From Opitutia bacterium (GTDB taxonomy: Bacteria > Verrucomicrobiota > Verrucomicrobiia > Opitutales > UBA953), in contig BGOM01000015.1 in NCBI GenBank assembly GCA_003569245.1, forward strand, positions 1-64,000: a DNA stretch of 64,000 bases, written 5' to 3'. The number at the start of each line of letters is the position of its first letter. The first letter of the stretch is position 1. Shown one piece after another: positions 26,289 through 35,985 of the stretch. The notes below the pieces were generated by a model, which was given only the letters and a program-made list of their open reading frames with translations, did no database searches and was not told where the DNA came from. The translations under genes were made by a program, and so were the position numbers.

Positions 26289-29200
26289 ATGAGTTACCGC
26301 CCCGACTTCATCGACAACTCCGAAGGGAATAAGCTATCGGAGGCGATAGCAGGGCACCTCAAGGAGCTCCGCACTAGAAATAGCACTCCGGAGGAACTGT
26401 GCATCGCAACGGCCTACTTTAGGCCTCAGGCGATGGACTTGCTCCAGGATTCGTTCAAAGAGCTTCAAGGCATCCGTCTCCTGATCGGAGCTGAGCCTCT
26501 CCCAGCCGCCAAGGAAGAAGACATGCTACCTGGCGATGCCGATACCGAAGAAGAATACCGCAAGCTAAAGGCAGCAGAAGCGGCCGAAGAACTGATTCGA
26601 AGGCTCAAGCATGACCGAGATCGTCTACCTTTCAGCAAAGAGACGCAGCTCAAGGTGGAGCGCTTCGTTAAATTTCTTGAGACAAATGTCCTTAAAGCAC
26701 GCCAAGTCACTAAAGGCTTCATGCATGCCAAGGCCTATGTCTTCCGGGGCAAAGGGGAACAGCGAGGCTTTATCGCTGGTTCTTCAAACCTCACTCCCTC
26801 AGGTCTCATGAGAAATGCCGAACTAAACCTGGGAATCTATGAAGGTCCCTTACCGGAAAAGGTGGAAAACTGGTTCGATAAACAGTGGAAAGAAGCATCT
26901 GATTTGGACTTGGCTGAGATTTATAGGCACCTCCTGGAGGCCTATCCTCCCTATTATATCTATATCAAGGTGCTCAGTGAGATTTATGGCGCAGATGTCC
27001 TAAGGGAAGATGGAGATAGCAAGATTCCCGTGACTGAATTCCAGCGGCATGGCGTCTGGCGTGCGCTTAAGATCATCGATGAGCTTAACGGTGCGATTAT
27101 CGCTGACAGCGTCGGGCTTGGAAAGACCTTCACGGCTGGCGCCATCATCGAAAAATACAACCAACGTCGACAGCGTGTGTTGGTAATCTGCCCGGCTGCC
27201 GTACGCGACACTACCTGGAAGAAGTTCTTATCGGACTACCAGCTTCTTGCTGACATTGTCTCTTATGAGCAGCTGGCACTGGAGGGCCTCTTGAAGGTGC
27301 CGCCCGAGAAGCTCCCCAAGACGCCTTTCATGCAACAAGGAGGTTCCGCTTTTGGATTTGGTCAGAATGCCTACGTCAGCAACCGGGCTGGATTGAAGCA
27401 GGATAAGCTCGAAAGACATCCAGACGAGTACGCGCTGGTCGTTATCGACGAAGCTCATAACTATCGTAATCCCTACACTCCGACCAGGGCCGCCGTGCTT
27501 CGAAACCTTCTATGGGGTCAACCCAAGGACGTGCTGATGCTCACTGCCACTCCGGTAAATAATTCGCTTTGGGATCTATTTAACATGCTGCGCTTCTTTG
27601 TGCGCCAAGATGCCCAGTTCGCTGCTAGAGGCATCCCCTCTCTCCATGAGAGATTTGACGATGCGATGTCACAGGACCCGAACAACCTGAATCCCGACGA
27701 GCTTTACCCCATCATTGACGCGACTACGGTCAAACGCACGCGCGCCTTCATCAAGAAGTACTACCCCAATGAAGAACTTAAAATCCGCCAATCTGATGGC
27801 TCAATCAAGCTTGTGCCCATCGTTTTCCCGAAACCTGAGGCATTAGTAGTCCGCTATTCCTTCGAAAAGCAACTGGGGCCCTTCTTCAATGCACTAGAGC
27901 ACTGCCTAGCACCTGCCGACGGCGGGGAGCCCACCATCAAGTTTGCCCGTTACCAGGCCGACAGTTACCTCAAAGAAAGCCCGGCCGACGGCGCCAAGGG
28001 AGGCGCTTTACTAGGACTGATCAGAAGCGGCCTTCTTAAGCGCCTCGAATCCTCCGCTTTTGCATTCCACATGACGGTAAGCCGCATGGTCAAAGAGCAT
28101 GAAATCTTCGTTCAGCAGCTTGAGAAAGGAAGAGTCGTCACTACCCAGACATTACGTGACGCGAGCACTGTCGAAGATGACCTCTCTGACGCTGATACGA
28201 TTCAGAAGCAAGAGAAGGCGATTGCACAAGGGGAGTTCGAAAGCGCCGACCTTTACGAAAAGAAAAAACTGCTCAAAGATGTCGAATCTGACCTCAAGGA
28301 ACTCAAAGTCCTTCGCGACATGGTTCGAGAGGCCGCAAACACCGAACGCGACGACAAGCTGGACTCTCTTATCAATGAAATCATCAAGATATCGGCGGAA
28401 GCCGAATCGGAAGTCGTCAGCTCGGGCGGCGCTACCCTGCGTGATCGACGCAAAATTCTGATTTTCTCCTATTTTGCAGATACAGCTGAATGGATTCACA
28501 AAAGGCTTGAAAAGGCGATTCGCGAAGACGCACGCCTAGCTGCATACCGCGAATCGGATTCTTCTCTTACTGGTCAGAACAAAGGCCTTCGCCTGTGCTG
28601 GGTATCCGGAGGCGATGATTCGGACATAAGCGCGAAAGCAGGTGCGGCATGCTTCGCGCCCATAACAGTAGACGTCAAGGGGGCAGTCGACCTTTTCGAC
28701 ATACTCATCACCACGGACGTTCTCGCCGAAGGCGTGAACCTTCAGCAGGCACGTCACATCATCAATTATGATCTTCCGTGGAATCCAATGCGTCTCGTGC
28801 AACGCCACGGACGTATCGACCGCATCGGAAGCAAACATACCCATGTTTACCTTCGAGCCTTTTTCCCTGATGACCGACTGGATGGAATGCTGCAGCTGCA
28901 ACAACGCATCAACAGCAAGATTGCCATGGCTCGCGCGTCTGTCGGATTAACCTCACCTCTTGCTACAGAACACAGCCGAGAAGCGGACTTCACAGAAGGC
29001 GTCGATGTAATCAAGGGACTCGAAGGCGGAGATGCCAGCATCTATGAGGATGGAGGCACTGCTGAATCCTCGCAGACAGCCGAGCAATACCGGCAGGAGC
29101 TACGCAAAGCTCTTTCAGGTCCTATTGATTCAAAGAAACTGGAGGATATGCCCGGCAAGGCCTGGAGCGGACTAGCTAAGGGGAAGACCTACGGATACTT

Positions 29201-29861
29201 CTTCCTAGCTAAAGTTCGCTTCAAGGTGGACCGCAACGGCGTAAAAGAGACCGAGCAGCGCCACTACCTGCGATTTGTCGAGACAGACAAAGATTACACT
29301 CCCTTGATGACCAAGTCTCTCATAGACGGAAAAGCGATCCCTGTCATAGAGCACCGGGAAGCCGCCTGCTTGCGTAAGATCGAATGCACCCCTGAGGATA
29401 ATCAACAAATCAGCCCTGCTGCGCAGGAAGCCGTATACGCCGCATGGGACTTGACGCTAGATAGCATCTCGAGGCAATGGGATTTCTATACTGACCCGAT
29501 GAATACGGCCCCCAAGGTTAGTAGAATTAACTCAAAGGCGGCTGAGCTTATTCGTGATAATCTTGGCGCTGAAGATAATGACATCTCCAAGGAGGATAAA
29601 GAGAAAGCCCTTCGAATCGTGCTTTCTCCATGGACGACCCGCGACGAGAACGTGCTTCGTACTTGGGTCAATTCTACGGCAGAAGGCTTTACCAGCCTTT
29701 CGAAACATAAACATGCGCAGCTACTGGTGAAGAATATCCTGAGCATGGGACTTTCTCCTACTACGCCCGCCGATATCTTACCTCCTATCACAAAGGATAA
29801 CATCGATTTGGTCTGCTGGATGGCACTAGAGCCCGCACCTGCAGCCCATCCAGCTAAGTAG
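26289..29861 (+). CDS. PLD-nuclease / SNF2-type helicase, restriction partner
   Basis: The protein has 1190 residues from the ATG before SYRPDFIDNS; the track's TTG two codons earlier is less likely. Residues ~30-190 form a phospholipase-D-like domain with the half-motif MHAKAYVF...AGSSNLT (~145). Residues ~255-460 hold the helicase lobe 1, with Walker A DSVGLGKT (~273) and DEAH (~386). Lobe 2 includes TTDVLAEGVN and QRHGRIDRIG (~838). This is a Swi2/Snf2-like translocase with a fused nuclease. With the upstream methylase it resembles a split Type ISP-like or DISARM-like restriction system. No DrmA or DrmB is present. Confidence 0.92.
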   Translation: MSYRPDFIDNSEGNKLSEAIAGHLKELRTRNSTPEELCIATAYFRPQAMDLLQDSFKELQGIRLLIGAEPLPAAKEEDMLPGDADTEEEYRKLKAAEAAEELIRRLKHDRDRLPFSKETQLKVERFVKFLETNVLKARQVTKGFMHAKAYVFRGKGEQRGFIAGSSNLTPSGLMRNAELNLGIYEGPLPEKVENWFDKQWKEASDLDLAEIYRHLLEAYPPYYIYIKVLSEIYGADVLREDGDSKIPVTEFQRHGVWRALKIIDELNGAIIADSVGLGKTFTAGAIIEKYNQRRQRVLVICPAAVRDTTWKKFLSDYQLLADIVSYEQLALEGLLKVPPEKLPKTPFMQQGGSAFGFGQNAYVSNRAGLKQDKLERHPDEYALVVIDEAHNYRNPYTPTRAAVLRNLLWGQPKDVLMLTATPVNNSLWDLFNMLRFFVRQDAQFAARGIPSLHERFDDAMSQDPNNLNPDELYPIIDATTVKRTRAFIKKYYPNEELKIRQSDGSIKLVPIVFPKPEALVVRYSFEKQLGPFFNALEHCLAPADGGEPTIKFARYQADSYLKESPADGAKGGALLGLIRSGLLKRLESSAFAFHMTVSRMVKEHEIFVQQLEKGRVVTTQTLRDASTVEDDLSDADTIQKQEKAIAQGEFESADLYEKKKLLKDVESDLKELKVLRDMVREAANTERDDKLDSLINEIIKISAEAESEVVSSGGATLRDRRKILIFSYFADTAEWIHKRLEKAIREDARLAAYRESDSSLTGQNKGLRLCWVSGGDDSDISAKAGAACFAPITVDVKGAVDLFDILITTDVLAEGVNLQQARHIINYDLPWNPMRLVQRHGRIDRIGSKHTHVYLRAFFPDDRLDGMLQLQQRINSKIAMARASVGLTSPLATEHSREADFTEGVDVIKGLEGGDASIYEDGGTAESSQTAEQYRQELRKALSGPIDSKKLEDMPGKAWSGLAKGKTYGYFFLAKVRFKVDRNGVKETEQRHYLRFVETDKDYTPLMTKSLIDGKAIPVIEHREAACLRKIECTPEDNQQISPAAQEAVYAAWDLTLDSISRQWDFYTDPMNTAPKVSRINSKAAELIRDNLGAEDNDISKEDKEKALRIVLSPWTTRDENVLRTWVNSTAEGFTSLSKHKHAQLLVKNILSMGLSPTTPADILPPITKDNIDLVCWMALEPAPAAHPAK

Positions 29862-29891
29862 CGCGCTAAGTTTTCCCACTCAGCCTAAATA

Positions 29892-31106
29892 TCATTCAAC
29901 CCAAATTCCGTTCCGCCACTCAATCACGGAACGTGCGGGCAGAAGGTCCGTGCGCTTCGGAAGATTGGGAATCTGAACACCGTGGTGCTCGTAATAGTGG
30001 CGGCCGTTGGAGAACTCTTCCTTGAGGCGCTTGCTGACGAGGAGGCGGTAGTCGGTGTCGATGGTGAGGTAACCGGCGTCGAAGAGGGTATGGAAGTCGG
30101 ACCGGAGGAGGAGGCCGTTGCCGACTTCATGGGTGCCGCCCTCCGCATAGGGCCTGATGTGGGCGGCTTCCAGGACCGGCAGGGTCTTCTCCTGGGTGAC
30201 GGCGCAGCGCCGGTCGTAGGCGTCGATGACGGCGACCCGGAAGCCGGCCTGCCCGAGACGAGGCTTGGCCATATAGGGGGTGCCATACCGCTCCTGCTCT
30301 TGGGCGACCTCCCCGGCGGTCGGGCGGGCCTTGAGCTTGGATTGGATGGCCTGCCAGAGGTCCCTGCCTGGCCCCTCGGTGGCCGTGTAGCGCTTACCCT
30401 GGACGATGTTAGGGGACCAGTCCGCCGGTTGGTCGACCCAATGCTCCTCGGGTAGCCAGAAGCACTCCGTGAGGAGGGTGCAGCCGATGACCTCATTATG
30501 GGCTGTCGGCTTGTCCATGCGGGCGCGCATGCGGGTGATCGAGTCGCGGAAGCCCGTAAGGGTGTCGGAGCCATTACCTGGGCCGTAGACCTTCCAGGCC
30601 AGCTCCAGGGGCAAGGTCGTGCTCTTTAGGAACCAGCCCCCGCCGACGATCTTGTTCACCGGGGCCTTCAGCTTGAAGAGAAACAAGGCGCCTTCGGGGA
30701 TGGCGCCGAAGCTACGCTCACCTCCGGGCGCCCAGAAATTCACCTCCTGGGTCGCATGGGCCGAATGGAACTCGAACCACGACCGGTCGGTGACTCCGAC
30801 CCAGTACTCCAACTTGGCAAGGCGATCCGGCCGATCGACGTCCATCTTCTCCGTGATCAAGAAGCCGAGTTCGCGCAGTCGGCGGAAGCAAGCCGTCCCC
30901 TCCCCGCCTCCGAAGTCATCACCCGTCACCACCTGGCCCGTCGCATGCTTTAGCGCCAACGCGATCAGCAACTTCGGCGGGAACGGGCGGCCCTGATGGA
31001 CCACATCATACGTCGTCGAATCCCGGAACCCCGGCAACGCCACCCCCGCGGCCAGATCGGCCAACGCCTGCTCGACATGTGAGCGCTGTACGGAGGTGAA
31101 GTCCAT
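29892..31106 (-). CDS. McrA-like HNH endonuclease with reader-like domain
   Basis: The protein has 404 residues. The ATG before DFTSVQRSHVEQAL is chosen; the longer ORF begins with TTG. Residues ~1-75 match the ScoMcrA-like head (VVHQGRPFPPKLLIALALKH). Residues ~90-200 resemble an EVE/PUA-type fold (YWVGVTDRSWFEFH, ALFLFKLKAPVNKIVGGGWF), which can bind modified bases. Residues ~295-350 are the HNH nuclease (CAVTQ, AAHIRPYAEGG, LLLRSDFHTLFD). It probably cuts modified foreign DNA. It is the last gene of a minus-strand operon and converges on the helicase gene with 30 bp between stops. Confidence 0.88.
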   Translation of the reverse strand: MDFTSVQRSHVEQALADLAAGVALPGFRDSTTYDVVHQGRPFPPKLLIALALKHATGQVVTGDDFGGGEGTACFRRLRELGFLITEKMDVDRPDRLAKLEYWVGVTDRSWFEFHSAHATQEVNFWAPGGERSFGAIPEGALFLFKLKAPVNKIVGGGWFLKSTTLPLELAWKVYGPGNGSDTLTGFRDSITRMRARMDKPTAHNEVIGCTLLTECFWLPEEHWVDQPADWSPNIVQGKRYTATEGPGRDLWQAIQSKLKARPTAGEVAQEQERYGTPYMAKPRLGQAGFRVAVIDAYDRRCAVTQEKTLPVLEAAHIRPYAEGGTHEVGNGLLLRSDFHTLFDAGYLTIDTDYRLLVSKRLKEEFSNGRHYYEHHGVQIPNLPKRTDLLPARSVIEWRNGIWVE

Positions 31107-31166
31107 GGGGGACTTCGACCCTAACCGGGCATCGAGTTCGGGCAAGCCCGGTAAATACTAATGATA

Positions 31167-32021
31167 TTATTTTGCTAGCTTGGCGGACTGTATCTCCGCA
31201 AAAGTGACTCCGCCCTTGTTCTTCCAATTCGAGGGACCCGCAGAGGATCGGGCTAAGATGATATCGGACGCCGACGAGGGGGAGCCAAATACGTAATCCT
31301 GCATGAACAAATAGGTCCCGGAATCCTCCTTGATCACACCTTTTTCGGAAAGCGTTTCGCGAAGTGATTTGGCGCGCTTAGGCATCGTCGGTGTATCCTG
31401 CATAGAGGCGCGACTCCCGGACTTCACGACGAACCCCTCCGGCGTGTCTAACCCGGTTGCTCGAACCCCTTTACCCTCCAAATAAAAAAGTTCGGCATCA
31501 GGCAACTGGCTCGCTGGCCGACCTTGGAACATGTTAAGACCGACAGCGGGTAGGCAGAGAAGCAGCTCGTCCAGGAAGCCCGCCGCATCCGCCTCATCTG
31601 CCTCGGAAAGCGATGGCAGCTCGGGAGCGTTCCCGTTCTTGATGTCGCACCGCTTGGCAGCCGAAGCTAGGCTTATCAGCTTGGACTCCAAATACTGTAC
31701 ATGCGCCTTATTGAGGCTTTCGTCCTTGCTCGTGAAACAGACGCCGCGGGTCCAGAAATCCTTGCCACTAGAGTGGCTTTTCAATCGGTCCAGGATCGGG
31801 TCTCCTTCTCCGATGTAAATCGCAGGCAAGTTGGAGCTGTCGGAATCCCCTAACAGCACATAAACCCCTGTCCGTTTCAATTCCTTGCGCTTAGAAGCCT
31901 CGGGAATTAGCGACCGAGGAAAAGCTAGTCCTTGGCCCGTCCAGTTTGACTTCTCAATCGTACGGATGCCGTTGGGGTCGCCATCCAATTGGAAGATTCG
32001 GATGCTGTAAGGGGCGGCCAT
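31167..32021 (-). CDS. GIY-YIG nuclease domain protein with DUF4357
   Basis: The protein has 284 residues. The GIY-YIG core is at ~50-110 (TGVYVLL, then AIYIGEGDPILDRLKSH). The C-terminal ~80 residues match DUF4357 (GFVVKSGSRASMQDTP, SGTYLFMQDYVFGSPSSASD), a usual partner domain of such proteins. It probably cleaves or nicks nucleic acid; the substrate is unknown. It sits in an operon, 9 bp after the LEM3-like GIY-YIG gene and 60 bp before the HNH gene. Confidence 0.9.
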   Translation of the reverse strand: MAAPYSIRIFQLDGDPNGIRTIEKSNWTGQGLAFPRSLIPEASKRKELKRTGVYVLLGDSDSSNLPAIYIGEGDPILDRLKSHSSGKDFWTRGVCFTSKDESLNKAHVQYLESKLISLASAAKRCDIKNGNAPELPSLSEADEADAAGFLDELLLCLPAVGLNMFQGRPASQLPDAELFYLEGKGVRATGLDTPEGFVVKSGSRASMQDTPTMPKRAKSLRETLSEKGVIKEDSGTYLFMQDYVFGSPSSASDIILARSSAGPSNWKNKGGVTFAEIQSAKLAK

Positions 32022-32030
32022 TCCTTTGAG

Positions 32031-32792
32031 TTATGACTCGTTGATATAAAGGCAAGGAGCCTGTAGGCTGACCCTGGTATAGGCAGTGACGTCGCCGAGG
32101 AGATACTTCAGGCGGATGGCGTCGGGCGCGACCTTTCCGACGAACTCGATTCGCCCCTTGGCGTCATCAGGTACAAGGTCGATCCGGGTAGGATATTTGG
32201 TCGTCAGTGCAGGCATCCATTTCTCCGGCTCATAGACCTCGCGGACGACGCCTTCGTAGACGGCGAAGACATACTTCATCTTTGAGGCACGGCTGAGTCC
32301 GAGAACCCAGACCCCACGGGTGATGTCATATAACTCAGCAGCAGGTATACCGTGCCGATAAAGTTGATTCACGCGTATCAGGATGACCGGGTCGGTGATC
32401 TTAACCGGCTTGGCGGCGTAGTAGCCTTCGAGCTCTGACAATCCCTTGCGGCCGAAACGCAGACTATCCTTGCCCACGACGCGATTAGTCAGGTTCTCCA
32501 AACCTAGCAGACCGATAGCGGCGGCTTCGATATTATAGGCCTCCTGCTCAGTCCGAAGCCCGTGCGCAAGCATCTCGATCCGTGGCTCCAGGCCGGCGGC
32601 GAAGATCTCACGGATGCGCTTCACCTTCGGGTGGTCATCGTCCTCGAACAGGTGGTCTAGGCAGCGCTCGCCCTTCCCTTTGCCGATGTAAAAAACCTTA
32701 CCATCCCGCGGGTCGACATACAGGTAGACGTAATGCCCAAGCCTCTCGGCCATGCCGGGCTTGAGCGATCGGAGATGAGGAGGGATTTTCAT
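32031..32792 (-). CDS. LEM3-like GIY-YIG domain protein
   Basis: The protein has 253 residues. The GIY-YIG core is at ~17-60 (HYVYLYVDPRDGKVFYIGKG), with the basic helix GKGERCLDHLFEDDDHPK, typical of the LEM3-like subgroup. The C-terminal half is an uncharacterised alpha/beta domain (DITRGVWVLGLSRASKMKYV). Start and upstream stop overlap as TAATG, so translation is coupled to the NYN-type gene. It may act on branched or damaged DNA by family analogy; this is inference. Confidence 0.85.
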   Translation of the reverse strand: MKIPPHLRSLKPGMAERLGHYVYLYVDPRDGKVFYIGKGKGERCLDHLFEDDDHPKVKRIREIFAAGLEPRIEMLAHGLRTEQEAYNIEAAAIGLLGLENLTNRVVGKDSLRFGRKGLSELEGYYAAKPVKITDPVILIRVNQLYRHGIPAAELYDITRGVWVLGLSRASKMKYVFAVYEGVVREVYEPEKWMPALTTKYPTRIDLVPDDAKGRIEFVGKVAPDAIRLKYLLGDVTAYTRVSLQAPCLYINES

Positions 32793-34615
32793 TAGCCCAT
32801 ATCCTCCAGGAACCGGGCGAACTCGCCTGGACTAAGATGGTAATTCGACACGGTCTGAACCTGCCCGTCGTTTGATACGGAAATCACCAATGCGTCCTTC
32901 CGGGCATTATGGGCCAGATAATGAACGATTTCCGCATCCGCCTGGCCTTCTCCGGTCTTCTTGATCGTGGGTAACACGAACTTCACGCCCTTATAGGGCG
33001 ATAGGCTCTCGTGATTGGCACCATCTAGGAAAAGCAGGACCCTCGCATTAGCGTCCAAAGAATAGATTCTGCTGACCAGCTTTGCCAAATGCGCGCGCGC
33101 CTCCGGACCGAACGAGAACTTCCCCTTATGGTACTTTGACTCCATCTGCAGCTTCTGGAAGTGCTGATGGACCGTGTGCATGAAGTTATAAGCATCCACG
33201 AAGATGTCCACGGGCTTTCCGGCGTGCAGCGCGGAGCTGAGCTTCTGACGAGTCGACGTCTTCGCGGCTTTTTTGTCGTTTCTCAGGGATTTCTCCCCTG
33301 CGATGAAACGACGAAGGGCATCGCCTTCCTTCCCGTCGATGACCTTGGCATCCACTAGTTTTTCGATCGCTGAAATAAGTCCAGGCAAAGCATCATCAGG
33401 AGCGCTTCGCACGCCTGCCATCATAGCGGCTGTGACCCCGCCCAATGCTTCGGAAGGCTTGAGCGCCTGGCGGCACTTCATGACTTCCTCACGAAGCGTG
33501 GCGTGGGCTCGTACAAGTTCGGGGCTTGGGGAAAGGACCATGGCCATCAGCCGGTCCATTTCCTCGAGCTGTCGGCCGAGAGCGGGCAAGGCGCGCTCTC
33601 GGTTCAGTTCCCAGCGCTGCAGGATGTCCTGCTCGAGCACCGCGGCCTTCGTCTTCTCCAGCAGCTCCGTGGTGACCTTCTCAAGACGCGCCAGCTCAGC
33701 CTGCTCGGCTTCGGCTTTGATTAGCTTGGCAAGCCAAGGGCGGACGACCTCCGAGACCTCATGCTGGACCTGCTCCGCGGCATGCCGCGCGTAGCTATCT
33801 TTGATCGCCTGCAGACTCTCCGGGGTGGCGCCACCGCAATCCTCGATTTCCTTGAGGCGTTCCTTGGCGGCCTTGAGTTCCGCCGTCACCTTCAAGTGCT
33901 CCGACTTAGCCTCGTCGCGCTCTCTCTCGACTTTCTGCAACTTAGCCTCATCGGCCTTGCCGACCTCTCCAGCTGCGACCTGAGCCGCTTTATCTTTTCC
34001 ACGCTGCGCCTCGGCAGCCATTCGCTCCTGCGTCTTAGTCCATTTAAGTCGGGCGTCCTTAAGTTCTTTTTCGGCCTTACATGCTCTAAGCTGTGCATCC
34101 TGTGTGGCCTTGACCTCGTCACGAACCAAAAGGGAGCCAACCGTGATCAACTCAGCGCCCAGTTTCTTGGCGAGTAAATCTACTACCTTCTCGTCGGGGA
34201 GAGGATCAGTTGGCGCCTCCTCGCCTTCAAGCGGGGCATAGAAGCTTTTGGCGCCCCGCTCACCTGACCGGAGATAACGCAATCCAGCGAAGCAACAGTA
34301 AGCCCGTGTAGTGCCTAAGCACTTGACCAACTCATCTGCATGTTTCTTGAAAAACAAATCGCCCTCGACGATTTCGAATGGTTCAAGGAGCTTTCCGTAG
34401 CTGATATCACGGATTAGCAACCCCATGAACTGCGGCAGCCTGGCAGGGTGTTCGGCCAGGTGCTTCTTCACGGCCTCGACCGGCGGCAAAGTCTGATCGA
34501 GCTCCATCCCCTCGGACATGAACTGGAGGTCTTCCTTCGATAACGTAGCCAGATCGGCGGCCAACTGCGCCAAGCAGGTGGCCGCGGTGGGAAGTTGCTG
34601 GACGATTTCCGTCAT
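32792..34615 (-). CDS. Coiled-coil protein with C-terminal NYN/PIN-like RNase domain
   Basis: The protein has 607 residues from the ATG before TEIVQQLPTAAT. Residues ~150-400 are long coiled coils (KAEKELKDARLKWTKTQERM, AELKAAKERLKEIE). Residues ~455-590 form a YacP-like NYN nuclease (VDIFVDAYNFMH, VLLFLDGANHES, GEGQADAEIVHYLA, DALVISVSNDGQV) with the acidic residues that bind metal. It probably cleaves RNA. The coiled coil suggests an oligomeric sensor or scaffold. It heads the operon with two GIY-YIG genes and the HNH gene. Confidence 0.85.
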   Translation of the reverse strand: MTEIVQQLPTAATCLAQLAADLATLSKEDLQFMSEGMELDQTLPPVEAVKKHLAEHPARLPQFMGLLIRDISYGKLLEPFEIVEGDLFFKKHADELVKCLGTTRAYCCFAGLRYLRSGERGAKSFYAPLEGEEAPTDPLPDEKVVDLLAKKLGAELITVGSLLVRDEVKATQDAQLRACKAEKELKDARLKWTKTQERMAAEAQRGKDKAAQVAAGEVGKADEAKLQKVERERDEAKSEHLKVTAELKAAKERLKEIEDCGGATPESLQAIKDSYARHAAEQVQHEVSEVVRPWLAKLIKAEAEQAELARLEKVTTELLEKTKAAVLEQDILQRWELNRERALPALGRQLEEMDRLMAMVLSPSPELVRAHATLREEVMKCRQALKPSEALGGVTAAMMAGVRSAPDDALPGLISAIEKLVDAKVIDGKEGDALRRFIAGEKSLRNDKKAAKTSTRQKLSSALHAGKPVDIFVDAYNFMHTVHQHFQKLQMESKYHKGKFSFGPEARAHLAKLVSRIYSLDANARVLLFLDGANHESLSPYKGVKFVLPTIKKTGEGQADAEIVHYLAHNARKDALVISVSNDGQVQTVSNYHLSPGEFARFLEDMG

Positions 34616-34687
34616 GGGGTGCCCCCACCCTATCCCCACCCCCCGGCTATTGAAGCCAATTATTGCATATTCTTGTGCGTCTACCGC

Positions 34688-34852
34688 CTAGTTCTCTGGA
34701 AAACCTGTCCAAGTGATGGTGCCGTCGGGCTCTAGGTGGGCTTTGGCGCGGACGGATCTAAGCTGGTCAGCGGGCGAATAGCGTGAGCTGACGTAATGCA
34801 CCTCTGGTTGGCGGAACCTGCCCAAGCGTATAAATGCCTCGCAATCAGGGCA
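34688..34852 (-). pseudogene. C-terminal gene remnant in 34.6-35.0 kb gap
   Basis: An open frame of 54 codons without start reads CPDCEAFIRLGRFRQPEVHY to TWTGFPEN before a stop. It looks protein-coding and has a Cx2C, but is cut off upstream by TGA. It is probably the tail of a lost gene. The rest of the 377-bp gap shows no RNA or repeat. Confidence 0.35.
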
Positions 34853-34992
34853 TCACTAAGAAACACGAATCTATCTTCATTTTCCCTGGCAACGAAGGTC
34901 ATGCCAGCTCCTGGGCTTTCCTAGCCCTCACGGGTCACTGAGCCACTCCCGATGGCGACATTACAGGCATCGACGTTATATAATTTCGCGCG

Positions 34993-35985
34993 TCATGGCA
35001 CAATCGAGCTGTTCTTGGCTTTTTTCATCAACTCAAAGAAGCTCTTCCCCCATGTCTCTGCTGAAGGCCTATGGGAGGCGCCGCCTTCGAATGCCTGCCG
35101 AAACAAAGGCTGTAATTCCGGATAATATGACACGAGTCGCTGATGCGGCCTCGGGATTACCTCGAACTTCGATGCCTCGACTCCGCCTACATACATCTTC
35201 GCTTTGATCTTATCCTCAAGTGTGTCGACTCCAGTGACAAACTCTTTTGCTGTTCCGCAATATGGATGAATACCCGTGATCATTTGATAAAAAATCACAG
35301 CCATTGAAAATCGATCCCAGCTCGGGTTCCTAGGCTTGTCGGCCGGCTCAACATATGCCTCGGGAGGCATGTATTCCGGAGTCCCAAGTGGAGCGAGAAA
35401 CTTGCCGAGCTTCTCGCTTAACTGCATGGAGTCCAGATCGACGAACATTATTTCTCCTGAGGTGGGATGGGCGAGCACGTTTGATGGCTTAAAATCCACA
35501 AATACATGCCCTGCCGAATGAAGGCGATGAACTCCGGAGGCGATATTGCACATGAGCGCCAATCGATTTACCCTGCCTCGTAGGGTATCGAAATCAAAGT
35601 AAGCTCCATCAAGCCTCTTTGCGCCAGGGACTACGAACTCGCCAAGGGAGCAGCTGCCCGGCTTTGCTCGCTTCATTAGAAATCCAACGAACACCGAGCC
35701 CTGCTTTAGCTCAGATAACGGCCATCCGAATGCATGCTTGGGCCCGTCTTTCATCGGGTTCTGTAGCATTGCCCAGATTTTCCGTAACCGTTGCTCTCGC
35801 TTTTTCCCCTCTATTGCCTGCTTGCCGTAAAGCTTGGCGCAATAGTCAGCCGCAATGTATCCTGATTGGTTATGGGGAAAGGCCGTTACTTGCAGAACAG
35901 CACCTTCGGCGCCTTCAGTTCCTAACTTATATGAAGATATGAATACTTGCCCATACTTTGCCGAAATATAGACACCGTTCCTCAT
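34993..35985 (-). CDS. Serine/threonine kinase-like protein of TerY-P triad
   Basis: The protein has 330 residues. Kinase lobe features are VFVDFKPSNVL (~160-170, where canonical HRDxKPxN has lost the HRD His-Arg but keeps D-x-K-x2-N), FVDLDSMQ (~178, a DLD version of DFG) and GTPEYMPPE (~200). The Asp in VDFKPSN and the metal-binding Asp are present, so activity is possible. It overlaps the PP2C stop by ATGA and so is co-translated. In TerY-P systems the vWA, PP2C and kinase act together in stress or phage response. Confidence 0.9.
   Translation of the reverse strand: MRNGVYISAKYGQVFISSYKLGTEGAEGAVLQVTAFPHNQSGYIAADYCAKLYGKQAIEGKKREQRLRKIWAMLQNPMKDGPKHAFGWPLSELKQGSVFVGFLMKRAKPGSCSLGEFVVPGAKRLDGAYFDFDTLRGRVNRLALMCNIASGVHRLHSAGHVFVDFKPSNVLAHPTSGEIMFVDLDSMQLSEKLGKFLAPLGTPEYMPPEAYVEPADKPRNPSWDRFSMAVIFYQMITGIHPYCGTAKEFVTGVDTLEDKIKAKMYVGGVEASKFEVIPRPHQRLVSYYPELQPLFRQAFEGGASHRPSAETWGKSFFELMKKAKNSSIVP

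Noticed and set aside
22144-29861. Complete DISARM or BREX locus
   Set aside because: The methylase and PLD-helicase are present, but no DrmA, DrmB, PglZ, BrxC or BrxL-like gene is in the window.
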